Shown here piece after piece: positions 8,622 through 18,100 of a stretch of 64,000 nt of DNA; position 1 is the stretch's first letter, and the number at the start of each line of letters is the position of its first letter. The DNA comes from Sorangium cellulosum (GTDB lineage Bacteria > Myxococcota_A > Polyangia > Polyangiales > Polyangiaceae), in the NCBI RefSeq assembly GCF_002950945.1, contig NZ_CP012673.1, forward strand, positions 7,454,501 to 7,518,500, given 5' to 3'. Under the pieces are notes generated by a model, which saw only the letters and a program-made list of their open reading frames with translations, made no database searches and was not told the origin of the DNA. Both the position numbers and the translations under genes were made by a program.

Positions 8622-9924
8622 TCGCCGCGGCCGGCCCCACCGTGACGGCGCGCGCCGCCGCCCGGACGGGCGCGCCGGGCTCGAGGGCGATCACATGACG
8701 GCGGAACAGCGCGGCGAGCACCAGCTTCATCTCGTGGAGCGCGAACGGCGCGCCGAGGCAGCGCTGCGCCCCGCCGCCGAACGGCAGGTACTCGAAGGGC
8801 GAGTAGGTCCGATCGAGGAAACGCTCCGGCTCGAACGACCCCGGGCGCGGGAAGGTCTCCTCGCGGAAATGGGCGATGCCGATCGCCACGGAGACGTTCT
8901 GCCCGGGAGGCAGCGTGTACCCTTTGAGGTCGAGCGGCCGCGCGAGCGTGCGCGTGAGCAGCACGAAATTGGGGTGCAGCCGGAGCACCTCGTGGCAGAT
9001 GGCCTCCAGATAAGGCAGCTTCGCGACCGCCTCCGGATCCAGATCGTCCCCCAGGCCGTGGAGCTCCGCGAGCAGCCGCTGCTCGACGCGCGGGTGGCGG
9101 CAGATCTCGTAAACCGCCCAGGCCAGCGCGACCGCCGTGGTCTCGTAGCCGGCGATGATCAGGTCATAGAGCTTGTCGCGGATCTCCACGTCGCTCATCC
9201 GGCGCTCGCCGTGATCTCCCGCGCGCAGCAGCGCCCCGAGCACGTCGCCGCCGTCGCCGCCATGGCCGGCGCCCCGCGCGCGGCGGGCGGCGATCTCCTC
9301 CTCGAGCAGGCGCATGAGCCCCCGGTAGAACCGCCGGGCCTTCGCCCAGGGGCCGAAGCCGCCGTACTCGCGCCGCAGCCATCTGATGAACAGGACCGCC
9401 GGCGTGATCGACGCGAGCCCCTCGACCATCGTCCGGTGGTAACGCCGGATGCGCGCCTCGTCCGTCACGCCGAGCACCACCCGGACGATGACCTCGAGCG
9501 AGATCCAGTCCATGACGCCCCGCAGGTCGAGCGCCGCGCCCGGCCGGAAGCCGCGCATGTGCGCGCGGGCGACGTCGAGCACCGTGGGGCCGTGGAGGCG
9601 CATCCGCGCGCCGTGGAACGGCGGGCTCAGGACGCGCCGCGCCTCCCGGTGCGCGGCGCCGCTCTGGAAGTACAGCGAGTGCTGGCCGAGCATCTGCTCC
9701 GTGGCCTCGGTCCGGAACGACGTGAACACCTCGGGCGGCGCGCCCATGACGGCCCGCACCCCTTCCGGATCGCCCGTCACCACCGTGCCGGCCGTCCCCG
9801 GGATCGGCAAGAGGAACGGGTCTCCATGGCGGCGGGCGAGCGCCGGGAACACGCCGTGCGGGTCGGCCAGGTAACGAAGCAATGGCCACACGATGGTCGC
9901 GGGGCCCGGAGGCAATTTGTCCAT
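8536..9924 (-). CDS. Cytochrome P450
   Basis: A 462-residue soluble P450 monooxygenase. Visible signatures are the I-helix oxygen-activation motif AGYETT, the ExxR pair in CHEVLRLHPN, the PERF-type FEPERFLD, and the heme-binding loop FGGGAQRCLG with the axial Cys near residue 387. No membrane anchor is present; the protein begins MDKLPPGPATIVWPLLRYLADPH, typical of bacterial fatty-acid/terpene-type P450s and of the CYP102/CYP4-like group. ATG at 9924 is chosen; ATG 9954 is an in-frame alternative. It is divergent from a fatty acid desaturase gene across a 162-bp region with a large palindrome, so joint regulation and a lipid substrate are plausible but inferred. The electron-transfer partner is not in the window. 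Confidence 0.93.
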   Translation of the reverse strand: MDKLPPGPATIVWPLLRYLADPHGVFPALARRHGDPFLLPIPGTAGTVVTGDPEGVRAVMGAPPEVFTSFRTEATEQMLGQHSLYFQSGAAHREARRVLSPPFHGARMRLHGPTVLDVARAHMRGFRPGAALDLRGVMDWISLEVIVRVVLGVTDEARIRRYHRTMVEGLASITPAVLFIRWLRREYGGFGPWAKARRFYRGLMRLLEEEIAARRARGAGHGGDGGDVLGALLRAGDHGERRMSDVEIRDKLYDLIIAGYETTAVALAWAVYEICRHPRVEQRLLAELHGLGDDLDPEAVAKLPYLEAICHEVLRLHPNFVLLTRTLARPLDLKGYTLPPGQNVSVAIGIAHFREETFPRPGSFEPERFLDRTYSPFEYLPFGGGAQRCLGAPFALHEMKLVLAALFRRHVIALEPGAPVRAAARAVTVGPAAAIRVVVLGERSARRPGAGAPAPREATAPS

Positions 9925-9975
9925 CGATTGACGCACCCCGTGGGGAGCTTGCATTACACGGTAAGCGCGGGCCAA

Positions 9976-10005
9976 GGCAACGGCGATTAGCGCCGAATTG
10001 TTGCC
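9976..10005. promoter_or_regulatory. Interrupted palindrome in the P450/desaturase divergent promoter region
   Basis: GGCAACGGCG (9976-9985) is mirrored by CGCC (9991-9994) and GTTGCC (10000-10005) in the 162-bp region between the two divergent starts. The nested arms look like an operator for a dimeric repressor controlling both genes. No regulator gene is adjacent. Confidence 0.4.
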
Positions 10006-10086
10006 CGCGTCCGCCGAGCGTCCGGTAAAGCTCGTGCGACGTGCGTCCGGACGCCGGTACGTCCTCGCGCGCGCTCGAAGAACGCA

Positions 10087-11235
10087 ATGACGCCCCACAA
10101 AGCCCGTGTCCTCGACAGCTACGTCTCCGCCAAGATCCTCGCTGGCCCGTCGGCCTCGGCGGCGTCGCGCCCCGCGGCGGAGGCGCTGCGCGGGGACGTG
10201 CGTTACCAGCGGCTCCGCGCCCGGCTCGAGGCCGCCGGCCTGCTCGAGGCCGCGGGGTGGTCGTACACGTGGCGCGTCGCGCTCATCGCGGCGCTCTTCG
10301 CGGCGGCCTTCGCGCTCCTCTGCAGCGCGCCGGCGGCGCCGCTCAGGCTCGCCGCCCTCGCAGTGATCGGCTTCGCCCTCGTCCAGGGGGGGTTCCTCTC
10401 CCACGAGGCGATGCACGGCGCGATCTCCCGGCGCCCCGCGGTCATCCAGGCCATCGGGCAGACCTTCGATACGCTGCTCGTGGGGCTCGCCTTCAGCTAT
10501 TTCCGTCGCAGCCACGAGCTCCACCACTTCCATTGCAACGAGATCGGCCTCGACCCGGACACGCAATCGTCGCTGTGGAGCGTCGCCGAGCGCCCGGCGC
10601 TGGAGAAGCGCGGCCTCGGCGCGCTCGCGACGCGCCATCAGGCCGTGCTCATTCCGCTGCTCGCGCCCCTCTGGGGTCTGCAGCTCAAGTGGGACTCGAT
10701 GGCGTATGTGGCGCGGAACCTGCGCAGGACCCGGCTCGATCAGCTGGCGCTCCTGCTGCACGCCGCCCTCTGGTTCGGCGTATTGCCCTGGTTCGTGGGC
10801 TTCGGCGCCGCGCTGGTCGATTACCTGGGCTGGCTCGCGGTCGCGAGCGTCTACATGTTCCTCGTCATTCCGATCAACCACGTCGCCAGGGCAAACCACG
10901 CCGAGGGCGACGGCGTGCCGTTCCTGGATCAGCAGGTCCTCTCGACCAGGAACATCCGGAGCTCGCCGCGGCTCGATTTCTTCTTCATGGGGCAGAACAG
11001 CCACATCGAGCACCACCTCTTCCCGCAGATCCCGGCGAGCCGGCTGCGCCTGGCGCGCCCGATCGTCCGGGAGGTCTGCATCGAGGAGGGCCTGCCCTAC
11101 GAGGAGCGCGGCTTGAGGGAGGCGTTCACCGAGGTGTTCGCGCGCCTGAACCACCTCGGCCGCCTCGCGGGTGCGGTGCGGGAGAGCAGGCGCCCGTGGG
11201 CGAAGCGGCTGCGCGCCTCGTCCGGTGAGGACTGA
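10087..11235 (+). CDS. Membrane fatty acid desaturase
   Basis: A 382-residue di-iron membrane desaturase. The three histidine boxes are present: HEAMH (106-110), HELHHFH (143-149) and HIEHHLFP (306-313), the last in the form typical of acyl-lipid or front-end-type desaturases. Hydrophobic helices flank the boxes (for example 62-103 and 245-285). There is no N-terminal cytochrome b5 domain, so electrons must come from ferredoxin or a separate b5. ATG at 10087 is the natural start. It shares a divergent control region with a P450 gene, so the two may act on the same or related acyl chains. Regiospecificity cannot be read from sequence. Confidence 0.92.
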   Translation: MTPHKARVLDSYVSAKILAGPSASAASRPAAEALRGDVRYQRLRARLEAAGLLEAAGWSYTWRVALIAALFAAAFALLCSAPAAPLRLAALAVIGFALVQGGFLSHEAMHGAISRRPAVIQAIGQTFDTLLVGLAFSYFRRSHELHHFHCNEIGLDPDTQSSLWSVAERPALEKRGLGALATRHQAVLIPLLAPLWGLQLKWDSMAYVARNLRRTRLDQLALLLHAALWFGVLPWFVGFGAALVDYLGWLAVASVYMFLVIPINHVARANHAEGDGVPFLDQQVLSTRNIRSSPRLDFFFMGQNSHIEHHLFPQIPASRLRLARPIVREVCIEEGLPYEERGLREAFTEVFARLNHLGRLAGAVRESRRPWAKRLRASSGED

Positions 11236-11333
11236 TTCGACACCACGAGATGGATCCACGGCCGCGACGGTGAATCCGGTCGTGGGCGAGGAAGGCAAGC
11301 GCGGCAAGCTCGGGAGGTACCGGCGGAGATGAC

Positions 11334-13952
11334 GTGTCTTCCCATCTCGCGGAGAGTCCGATGAGTGGCCAGTTCTTTGGCGAAGGCCAGCTCAGGGCGT
11401 TCGAGGCGCTGCGATCCTGGCACGAAGCGGGGCGCCCGTCGGCCTGCCTCGTTCATGGTGCTTCCGGCGCAGGGAAGAGCACGGTTATCGAACGCTTCTT
11501 CGGCTCGATCACGGGCCCTGACACCCTGAAGCTCCTCGTCCACGCCGGACGCGTGTCTGGCGCGGCCTTCGAGGAAGAGGCGCTCGCGCGGCTCTCGGCC
11601 GGCCCATGGCCCGAAGGCACAGGGTTCGACGAGCATCACTTCGGTGTCCGCACGAGCCTCGCGAACCGCGTCATGAACTGGGACGGAGAGGACGGTGAGC
11701 CGCAGCTCTTGATCGGCCTGATCGCGCCTGACGCATGCGTGGACTGGCCGGACGACCCTCGCCGCTCGGTGCTGGACGAGCCAGGTCCCGCCGCGCGTGT
11801 GCTGGTGGCGGTCTCCGGCACGCGCGACGTCGCCGAGCGGTGGGCAGCGCGGCTTGGTCTCCGCCCCGCGGACGTGACGTACGTCTCGATCGACGGATTC
11901 CGCCTGGAGGACCTCGATCCACCTCTCCGCGATCACCTCGCCTGGGCGGCGGTCGATGGCCCAGGTCCACGCGCCCATGTGGACGCGATCGCGACCTCGC
12001 TCCGCGAACGCGGCGCGGCGCCGCTGGAAGCGCTCATGACCACCCTCGCGTGCACGTTTGCGCCGCTCGACATGGCCGAGCTGGCGCCGCTCCTCGGCAC
12101 GCAGGTCGCCGAGGTGACCGGCTGGCTCGACGCGCACCGCGAGGTCGTCGGCTCGGTGCTTCAGTGGCGTGAAGAGGGTCCCCGGATCCGCTTTCGCCAT
12201 GAAGCCCTGCGCGCCGCCTGGGCGGCCGCGCACCAGGAGCACCTCGCGCTCGCCGAGCAGCGGTTCGCCGAGGCCGCCCGGACGCTCGTTCGCGCTTGGG
12301 AGAGCGTCGGCACGGCCGGGAGCGTCGCGGTCACCTACCTCCGCCGCTACGCCGGCGACCACCTCGTCGCCTCCGGCGCGCCGCGCGCCGATCTCCTCCC
12401 GCTCTGCGAACCGCGGTGGGCATGGCCGCGCTCGCGCGAGGATCTCGCCGCGCGTCGGGCGGAGCTTGGCCGCGCGCGACGTGTGATGTCGGCGCCGCTC
12501 GGCGTCCCCGACACGCCGCTCGGCGTCCGGGACACCATGGAGGCACCGGCGGACGCGTTATCGAGCCTCGTGAGGCTCGCGGTCGCGCAGGGCGCGCTCG
12601 CCACGCTGCATCACGCGTGGCCTCCCGAAGCCGACCAGCCCGACGAGGCGGCGTGGAACGACGCGGAGCGGGCGCTCGCCGTCTCGCTCTTCGCGCTCGC
12701 GGCGCGCGCCTCTCCATCACCGCGCGCCGGCATCGAGGCGCGCGCGCTCGACGTCGTGAGGCGGACCGGCGCGGCATGGCACGGCGATGGCTGGGAAGAC
12801 GCGCTGGCGTTCCTCGGGGCGGCGCGCGCTGCGTCGGCCGACGAGGCGCCGACGTTCGCGCGGTGGGCGGTCTCGGCCACGTGGCGCGCGGAAGGAGGGC
12901 CCGACAGCACCTTGAACGCGTGGCTCACGGCCGCCAGCTTCCTGCCGCAGTCCGAGGCGGAAGCGCTCGTCCAGCAGGCCATCGAGCGCGCGCTGGCGAG
13001 GGCGAAGCCGGGGCAGGCGCTCGCGCAGCTCGCCGCGGCGGAGGGGCTCGGCCAGGAGCAGGCGCTCGCCCTTTTCCGTGCAGCGATGTCTCTTCCACCG
13101 ACGTCCCGAGCGAACGCGCTGGCGCCCCTCCTGCCAGGGCTGCCCGACGAAGAGCGGGCCCGCGCGGTCTCGATGTCCCTCGACGTGTTCTTTGCCGACC
13201 ACGACGAGGGCGCCGAGAGGCACGACGCCGACGCGTGCGCCGCGGCCCTGCTTCCCTTCCTCGGGCTGGCCGAGCTCTCCAGGCTGCTGGACGAGGCCCT
13301 CCCGCCCCCTTTCCCGCTGGCCGTGCGGCTCGCCGAGCTCGGCGCTCCGGAACGTGCGCTCGGCGCCGTGCAACAGCTCTGCGGCAGCGGGATCTTCGCC
13401 GCCCGTCCGCTGCTGTGCGCCGCTGCGACCGAGGGAGGCCGCTCCCTGGCGCAGGCGGCGCGCGACGCCGTGGCCTCGCTGGATCCCCCGTGGGCCGCCG
13501 CGGGGCTCGTGTGCGACCACCCGGCCGAGGCGATCCAGGTGCTCGGGCTCGAGGCCGCGGTGGAGATCGCCGAGCGAGGCGGCGGAGGCGGCTCGGAGGC
13601 CGCGCGCATCATGGCCCTCGCGGCGCTCTGCCTCGCCGCCCCCGAGGCGGCGCGCCCTGCGCTCGCGGCGCGCGCCGTCGCTGCGTACCACGACGACCGG
13701 AACACCGATGGTCTGGAGAGCGTCGTGCGCTGTGCTCCCTGGATGTCGCTCGCCGCGGCGGCGAGGCTGTTCGCCGTGAGCCTCGGGGACGCGGCGGAGC
13801 ACGCCACGCTCGTCTCGACCCTGAGCCGCTGGGGCGGCGTGGAGCAGCTCGCGCCCCTCGTCGCGCGGATCGGCGGGGATGACGCGCTCGCCGCCGTCGC
13901 CGGCGTCCTCCCCGAGGCGCTCCGGTGGACCTCGCGGAGGAGGGCCGATTAG
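11334..13952 (+). CDS. Large orphan P-loop NTPase (STAND/NACHT-like N-terminus)
   Basis: An 872-residue protein of unknown function. It has a clear P-loop, HGASGAGKST, at 41-50, preceded by GEGQLRAFEALRSWHEAGRPSA, the arrangement seen in AAA/STAND ATPases. A convincing Walker B is not seen; QLLIGLIAPDACVDWPDD occupies the place. About 200-330 looks like a winged-helix region (LAPLLGTQVAEVTGWLDAHREVV). The remaining ~500 residues are Ala/Leu-rich helical segments resembling degenerate TPR or HEAT repeats. Start is GTG 11334 or ATG 11361; both have purine-rich sequence upstream. Large single STAND-like proteins often act in signalling or defence, but nothing here shows which. Confidence 0.7.
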   Translation: MSSHLAESPMSGQFFGEGQLRAFEALRSWHEAGRPSACLVHGASGAGKSTVIERFFGSITGPDTLKLLVHAGRVSGAAFEEEALARLSAGPWPEGTGFDEHHFGVRTSLANRVMNWDGEDGEPQLLIGLIAPDACVDWPDDPRRSVLDEPGPAARVLVAVSGTRDVAERWAARLGLRPADVTYVSIDGFRLEDLDPPLRDHLAWAAVDGPGPRAHVDAIATSLRERGAAPLEALMTTLACTFAPLDMAELAPLLGTQVAEVTGWLDAHREVVGSVLQWREEGPRIRFRHEALRAAWAAAHQEHLALAEQRFAEAARTLVRAWESVGTAGSVAVTYLRRYAGDHLVASGAPRADLLPLCEPRWAWPRSREDLAARRAELGRARRVMSAPLGVPDTPLGVRDTMEAPADALSSLVRLAVAQGALATLHHAWPPEADQPDEAAWNDAERALAVSLFALAARASPSPRAGIEARALDVVRRTGAAWHGDGWEDALAFLGAARAASADEAPTFARWAVSATWRAEGGPDSTLNAWLTAASFLPQSEAEALVQQAIERALARAKPGQALAQLAAAEGLGQEQALALFRAAMSLPPTSRANALAPLLPGLPDEERARAVSMSLDVFFADHDEGAERHDADACAAALLPFLGLAELSRLLDEALPPPFPLAVRLAELGAPERALGAVQQLCGSGIFAARPLLCAAATEGGRSLAQAARDAVASLDPPWAAAGLVCDHPAEAIQVLGLEAAVEIAERGGGGGSEAARIMALAALCLAAPEAARPALAARAVAAYHDDRNTDGLESVVRCAPWMSLAAAARLFAVSLGDAAEHATLVSTLSRWGGVEQLAPLVARIGGDDALAAVAGVLPEALRWTSRRRAD

Positions 13953-13968
13953 TACCTCGTTGCCCAAG

Positions 13969-14286
13969 GACGAATTTGCGGTGCCGAACCGTCGCGATCC
14001 CTGGGATCCGCGGGGATTTCGGGGCAACGTGACGACGGATCGCAGCCCCTCGGAAGGCGTGGGCCCAACCCGGACCCAACCGGCGAGCCTGGAGCGTGGA
14101 GCGCTCGCGCCGGCCGATCCGTCGTCCAGGGCCGCCTTGATTGCCGAGCTTGCCAGCACCCTGAGCTGCGCTGTCGCCTTCGGGGATGAGGTGACCGCCC
14201 GGGTCGTTCACGAGGCGATCGGTCGGCTGCTCGGCCCGGCGCCTGCACCGGAGAGGCGCGCAAGCTGGCGCCGACGGTCCAGCTAG
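13969..14286 (+). pseudogene. Integrase C-terminal tail relic (copy 1)
   Basis: A short frame without a convincing start, directly after the orphan NTPase gene. It reads DEFAVPNRRDPW..., GVGPTRTQP, LAPADPSSRAALIAELA and TARVVHEAIGRLLG. It is clearly homologous, along its whole length, to the relic at 44924-45241, and in its last part to the decayed tail at about 41985-42060. Because copy 2 of the family sits at the end of a decayed tyrosine recombinase (41979-42834), I infer that these are detached C-terminal tails of integrases. The TAG that ends the frame is the first CTAG of a palindromic mini-element. Confidence 0.55.
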
Positions 14287-14442
14287 AGCGACAAACGGGT
14301 TGAACCCGTCTGAAACGAGCAGATTTTCGAACCGCCAAGGCGCCAAGGACGCCAAGAAGGAGAAGAAAATATCTTGGCGCCCTTGGCGCCCTTGGCGCCT
14401 TGGCGGTTCATCTCTCGTTCCTCAACGTGATCGGTGTTCTAG
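14283..14442. mobile_element. CTAG-ended palindromic mini-element, copy 1
   Basis: A 160-bp element bounded by CTAG at 14283-14286 and 14439-14442. The ends are related inverted repeats: CTAGAGCGACAAACGGGTTG on the left and, read inward from the right, CTAGAACACCGATCACGTTG. The core is a long stem built from GAACCGCCAAGGCGCCAAGG and its complement around an A-rich loop near 14361-14372. No coding capacity is seen. A second element with matching ends lies at 63276-63424. It may act as a transcription terminator as well as being a MITE/REP-like repeat. Confidence 0.7.
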
Positions 14443-14673
14443 GCGCGCTCGGTCACGTCTCGGCCGCGCTCGACGACGGTGTCGCTCATCGTCCAGGCTT
14501 ACCGGCAGGCTGTCGAGCGTCGACCCTCCCGAAGGCTCGGCTCGGGCGCGGAATCTGACGCGTTCCGTCAGCCGGGGGTGGAGGCGGCTTGACACAGAGA
14601 TATCCGAGCTTGCCCATCACGGGCGATGACAGACCGTCGGGCGTGAGACCTGGGACCGAAGAGTATCGGCCGT

Positions 14674-15132
14674 GTGAACGTGGCGCTCTATCTCGTCGAA
14701 GGGGACGTTGAGCCCATCCTTGTCTGTCACGCCGCAAACGCAGCAGTCGAGCGAAAGGGCCCCGACATGGGTCGTTCTTTCACGTCAGAGCACCTGAGCG
14801 CGCTTCCCGCCTGAGCGAGACGAAGGCCGCCGTGCTCGCAGCGCCGTTCATCACGATAGCGGAGGCCAAGCAGAGAGAGCCCACCGGCTGCCAGCCGGGG
14901 GGCGGCGAGGTCGAGGTGCTCCCGGAGGTGCTGGAGGTGCTGCCGGCATCCATGGGGAAGCGGGCGAGCCCGTCTCGGACCCGGCCCTCACCGGCTCTCG
15001 GACATCCTCCGCCGGCTGCTCCACCACCGCCTCGACCCGCAGGGCGGCCGATTTTTCGAGGCCGCGGCGTACCTGCTCCAGAGGGGGCTCCCGCTGGTGC
15101 GCCACGAATGCTTCAAGCGATACTCTCCCGTC
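14674..15132 (+). pseudogene. Frameshifted remnant upstream of the RHS gene
   Basis: Protein-like pieces lie in different forward frames: 14674-14814 (a 46-codon frame, starting VNVALYLVEGDVEPILVCH), then a piece reading LSETKAAVLAAPFITIAEAK from about 14814, then RLSDILRRLLHHRLDP and FFEAAAYLLQRGLPLVRHE running in frame into the RHS gene (about 14990-15130). Each is helical and unlike random GC-rich frames, which suggests one gene broken by frameshifts, perhaps the partner or adaptor normally encoded ahead of this RHS. I do not recognise the family. The 14443-14673 stretch holds nothing I can support. Confidence 0.35.
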
Positions 15133-18100
15133 ATGGCGCGCACCGCTCCGGTCCCGAACATCCCCGCGATCCCTGGCATGAATCCAGGCGTCTTCATCCT
15201 GGGCGGCGGCGGCGCCGGCGGGGGCGGCAACGGACGAGGCGGCAGCGGCAGCGGCGCGGGCCAGGGCGCCGGCGGGAACAACGGCGGCAAGGGCGCGAAC
15301 GGCGGGGGGCCAGGCGCGAACGGGTGCGGACCAGGCAGCGGCGGCGGCTGCATGAACCCGGCACATGGGGGCAACGGCGGCACGCATGCCGGCGACCCGG
15401 TCGACCCGGTGACGGGGCGGGTCTACACGCTCCCGCAGACGGACCTGGTGCTGACAGGGCCCATGGTCTTCGAGCTGCGCCGCAGCTACTCGTCCTTCGC
15501 CCGCGAGCGCGACGTCGGGCTGGGCGCGGGATGGACCCACTCGCTCGCATGGGAGATCGCGCTCCGGCGGCGCACCATGGTCGTCCACGCGCCGAGCGGC
15601 GCCGCATCTCTCCACGATATCCCGCCGCCGGGCGGCGAGGTCGCGCTCAACAGCGGCGGCCGCCTCCGACGCGACGAACACGGATTCCTGATCACCGGCG
15701 ACAACGGCCTCGTTTACCTCTTCGACCCTTTCGCCGCGTCCCGCGAGCGCCACCGGCTCGCCGCGATCGTCGACCGGGCCGGCAACCGGATCGACCTCGA
15801 TTACCAGGGCGATCTGCTCGAATCGCTGCGCGACAGCGCCGGCCGCACTGTGCGCGTCCGCCGCTACCGGGACGGGCGGATCGAGGCGTTCGAGCTCGTC
15901 ACCGCGAGGGGGCGCACCGTGCGCTGCCGGACCTACGCCTACGACGGCCAAGGCGACCTCGTTGTGGCCACGGACGCCGCCGGCCGGAGCGTCCGCTACG
16001 CCTACGACGAGCATCGCCTGATCGAGCAAACCGCCCCTTCGGGGCTGCGCGTCTTCTACCGCTACGACGAGAAGGGCCGCTGCACCGAGACCTGGTGCGC
16101 ACACCCCGGCGAACGCGACCCGGCCCTGGCCGAAGGGAGCCCGACGGTCCTCGCGGACGGGCAGACGCCCGCGCGGGGCATGCTCCACTGCCGCCTGGAG
16201 TACGCCGACAGCTTCACCATGGTGTACGACTCCCGGCAGGCGCGGCGATTTGACAGCAACGCCTTCGGCAAGATCGACCTCGCTGCCGGCTTGTGGGTCG
16301 AGGGCGCCGCGTACGACGCGCGCGGCGATCTCGTCGCGTACAGCGACCCGACCGGCGCGCGCACGCTCTACGAGCGGGACGCGGCGGGCCGGATCGTCGC
16401 GATCGTCGATCCGACGGGCGCGCGCATCGAGCATCGCCACGATACGCAGGGGAACGTGGCGGAGGCCACCGACGCGCTCGGCGCTGCGTGCCATTACAGC
16501 TACGATGGCGCCGCGAACCTGCTCGGGGTTCGGGACGCGCTCGGCGAGCTCCTGCGCTTCACTTACGACGAGCGGGGGCTGCGCATGAGCGCCGTCCTGC
16601 CCGATGGGAGCGTCACCCTCTTCCGCCACGACGCCGAGGGGAACCTCGTCGAGCTCGTGGAGCCGCACGGCAAGCCGCGCCGCATGGAGTACGACGACGT
16701 GGGCCGGGTGCTCGCCGTCACGGACGAGGAGGGGCACAGGACCAGCTTCCACTACGACGAGCGCGGCGCGCTCTGGGGGCTGCGCTTCCCGGGCGGCGCC
16801 GAGGTCGCGATCGAGCGCGATGGGGACGGGCGGATCACACGCTACCGCGGGCCAGACGGGGCGTACGAGCTCGCGTGGGGCGGGTACAACCTCGTCCACG
16901 AGCTGCGCAAGCCGAACGGCGAGACCACCCGCTTCCGGTATGACCGGGAGTGTCAGCTCGTCGAGGTGGAGAATGAGCGCGGGGAGGTGCACCGCATTGA
17001 GCGCGACGCGGCCGGACGGATCGTGGCCGAGCGTTTCTTCGATGGGCGCGAGCTCCGTTACCGGCTCGATGCCGCGGGCCGCGTCCAGCAAATCCGGAGC
17101 ACGGCCGCGGACACGACCGAGATCGAGCGCGACCCGTGCGGCAGGGTCGTCCGGCGCGGGTACGCCGACGACACCTTCGACGCGTTCGACTACGACCCGG
17201 TGGGCCGCCTGACCCGCGCGGAGACCGAGGCCACCTGCTGCGAGTTCACGTACGACCAGCGCGGCAACCTCGTGCGCGAGGTGCAGACCTGCGCAGGCCT
17301 TCGGGTCGTGATCGAGAGCGCGTACGACGCTGCCGGGCGCCGCACGGCGCTCCGGACCTCGACAGGGCACGAGGCGGGCTACGAGCGCGATCGGATGGGC
17401 CGCGCCCGGCGCGTGGTGACCTCCGGCGCCGCCATCGAGCGCACTTACGACGCCCTCGGGCGAGAGCTCTTGCGCGAGCTCCCGGGCGGTGGCCGCGTAC
17501 TCTGCCGCTACGATGGCGTCGGCGCGCTGGTGGAGCGCCGCGTGCTCGGGCGGTCGGCCGCGCGCGGGCCAGAGCCGGAATGGGTGGGCCCGCTGCCGCC
17601 GGGCACGACGTACGCCGAGGGCTTCGCGCACTCGCCGGGAGGTGACCTGGTGGAGCATGTCGCAACAGGCGGCGAGCGAACACGCTTCGCACATGATGCG
17701 GCGGGGCGCATCCTCGCGCGGCTGTCGACGCACGCCCCGGCCGAGCGGTTCTCGCACGGCGGGGGCGGGCGCCTGCACGAGGCAGGAGACGACGTGCCGG
17801 CCCGCCGCTACGGCCCGGGCGGGGTGCTGCACTCGCGTGGCGACATCGCGTACGAGCACGACGCGGAGGCGCGCCGCACGGCGCGCGTCGACAGGACCAC
17901 GGGTGAGCGCGTCAGGTACGCGTGGAGCGGCCGTGGACTGCTCGCCGCGGTGGTGCTGCCGGACGGGACCCGGGCCGAGAACGTCTATGACGCGTCTGCG
18001 CGCCGCCTGCTCAAGCGCGTGAGCCGCGCGGACGGGGCCTTGCTCGAGACCCACTTCGTCTGGAGCGGGGACGACCTGCTCCAGGAAATTACAGAAGAGG

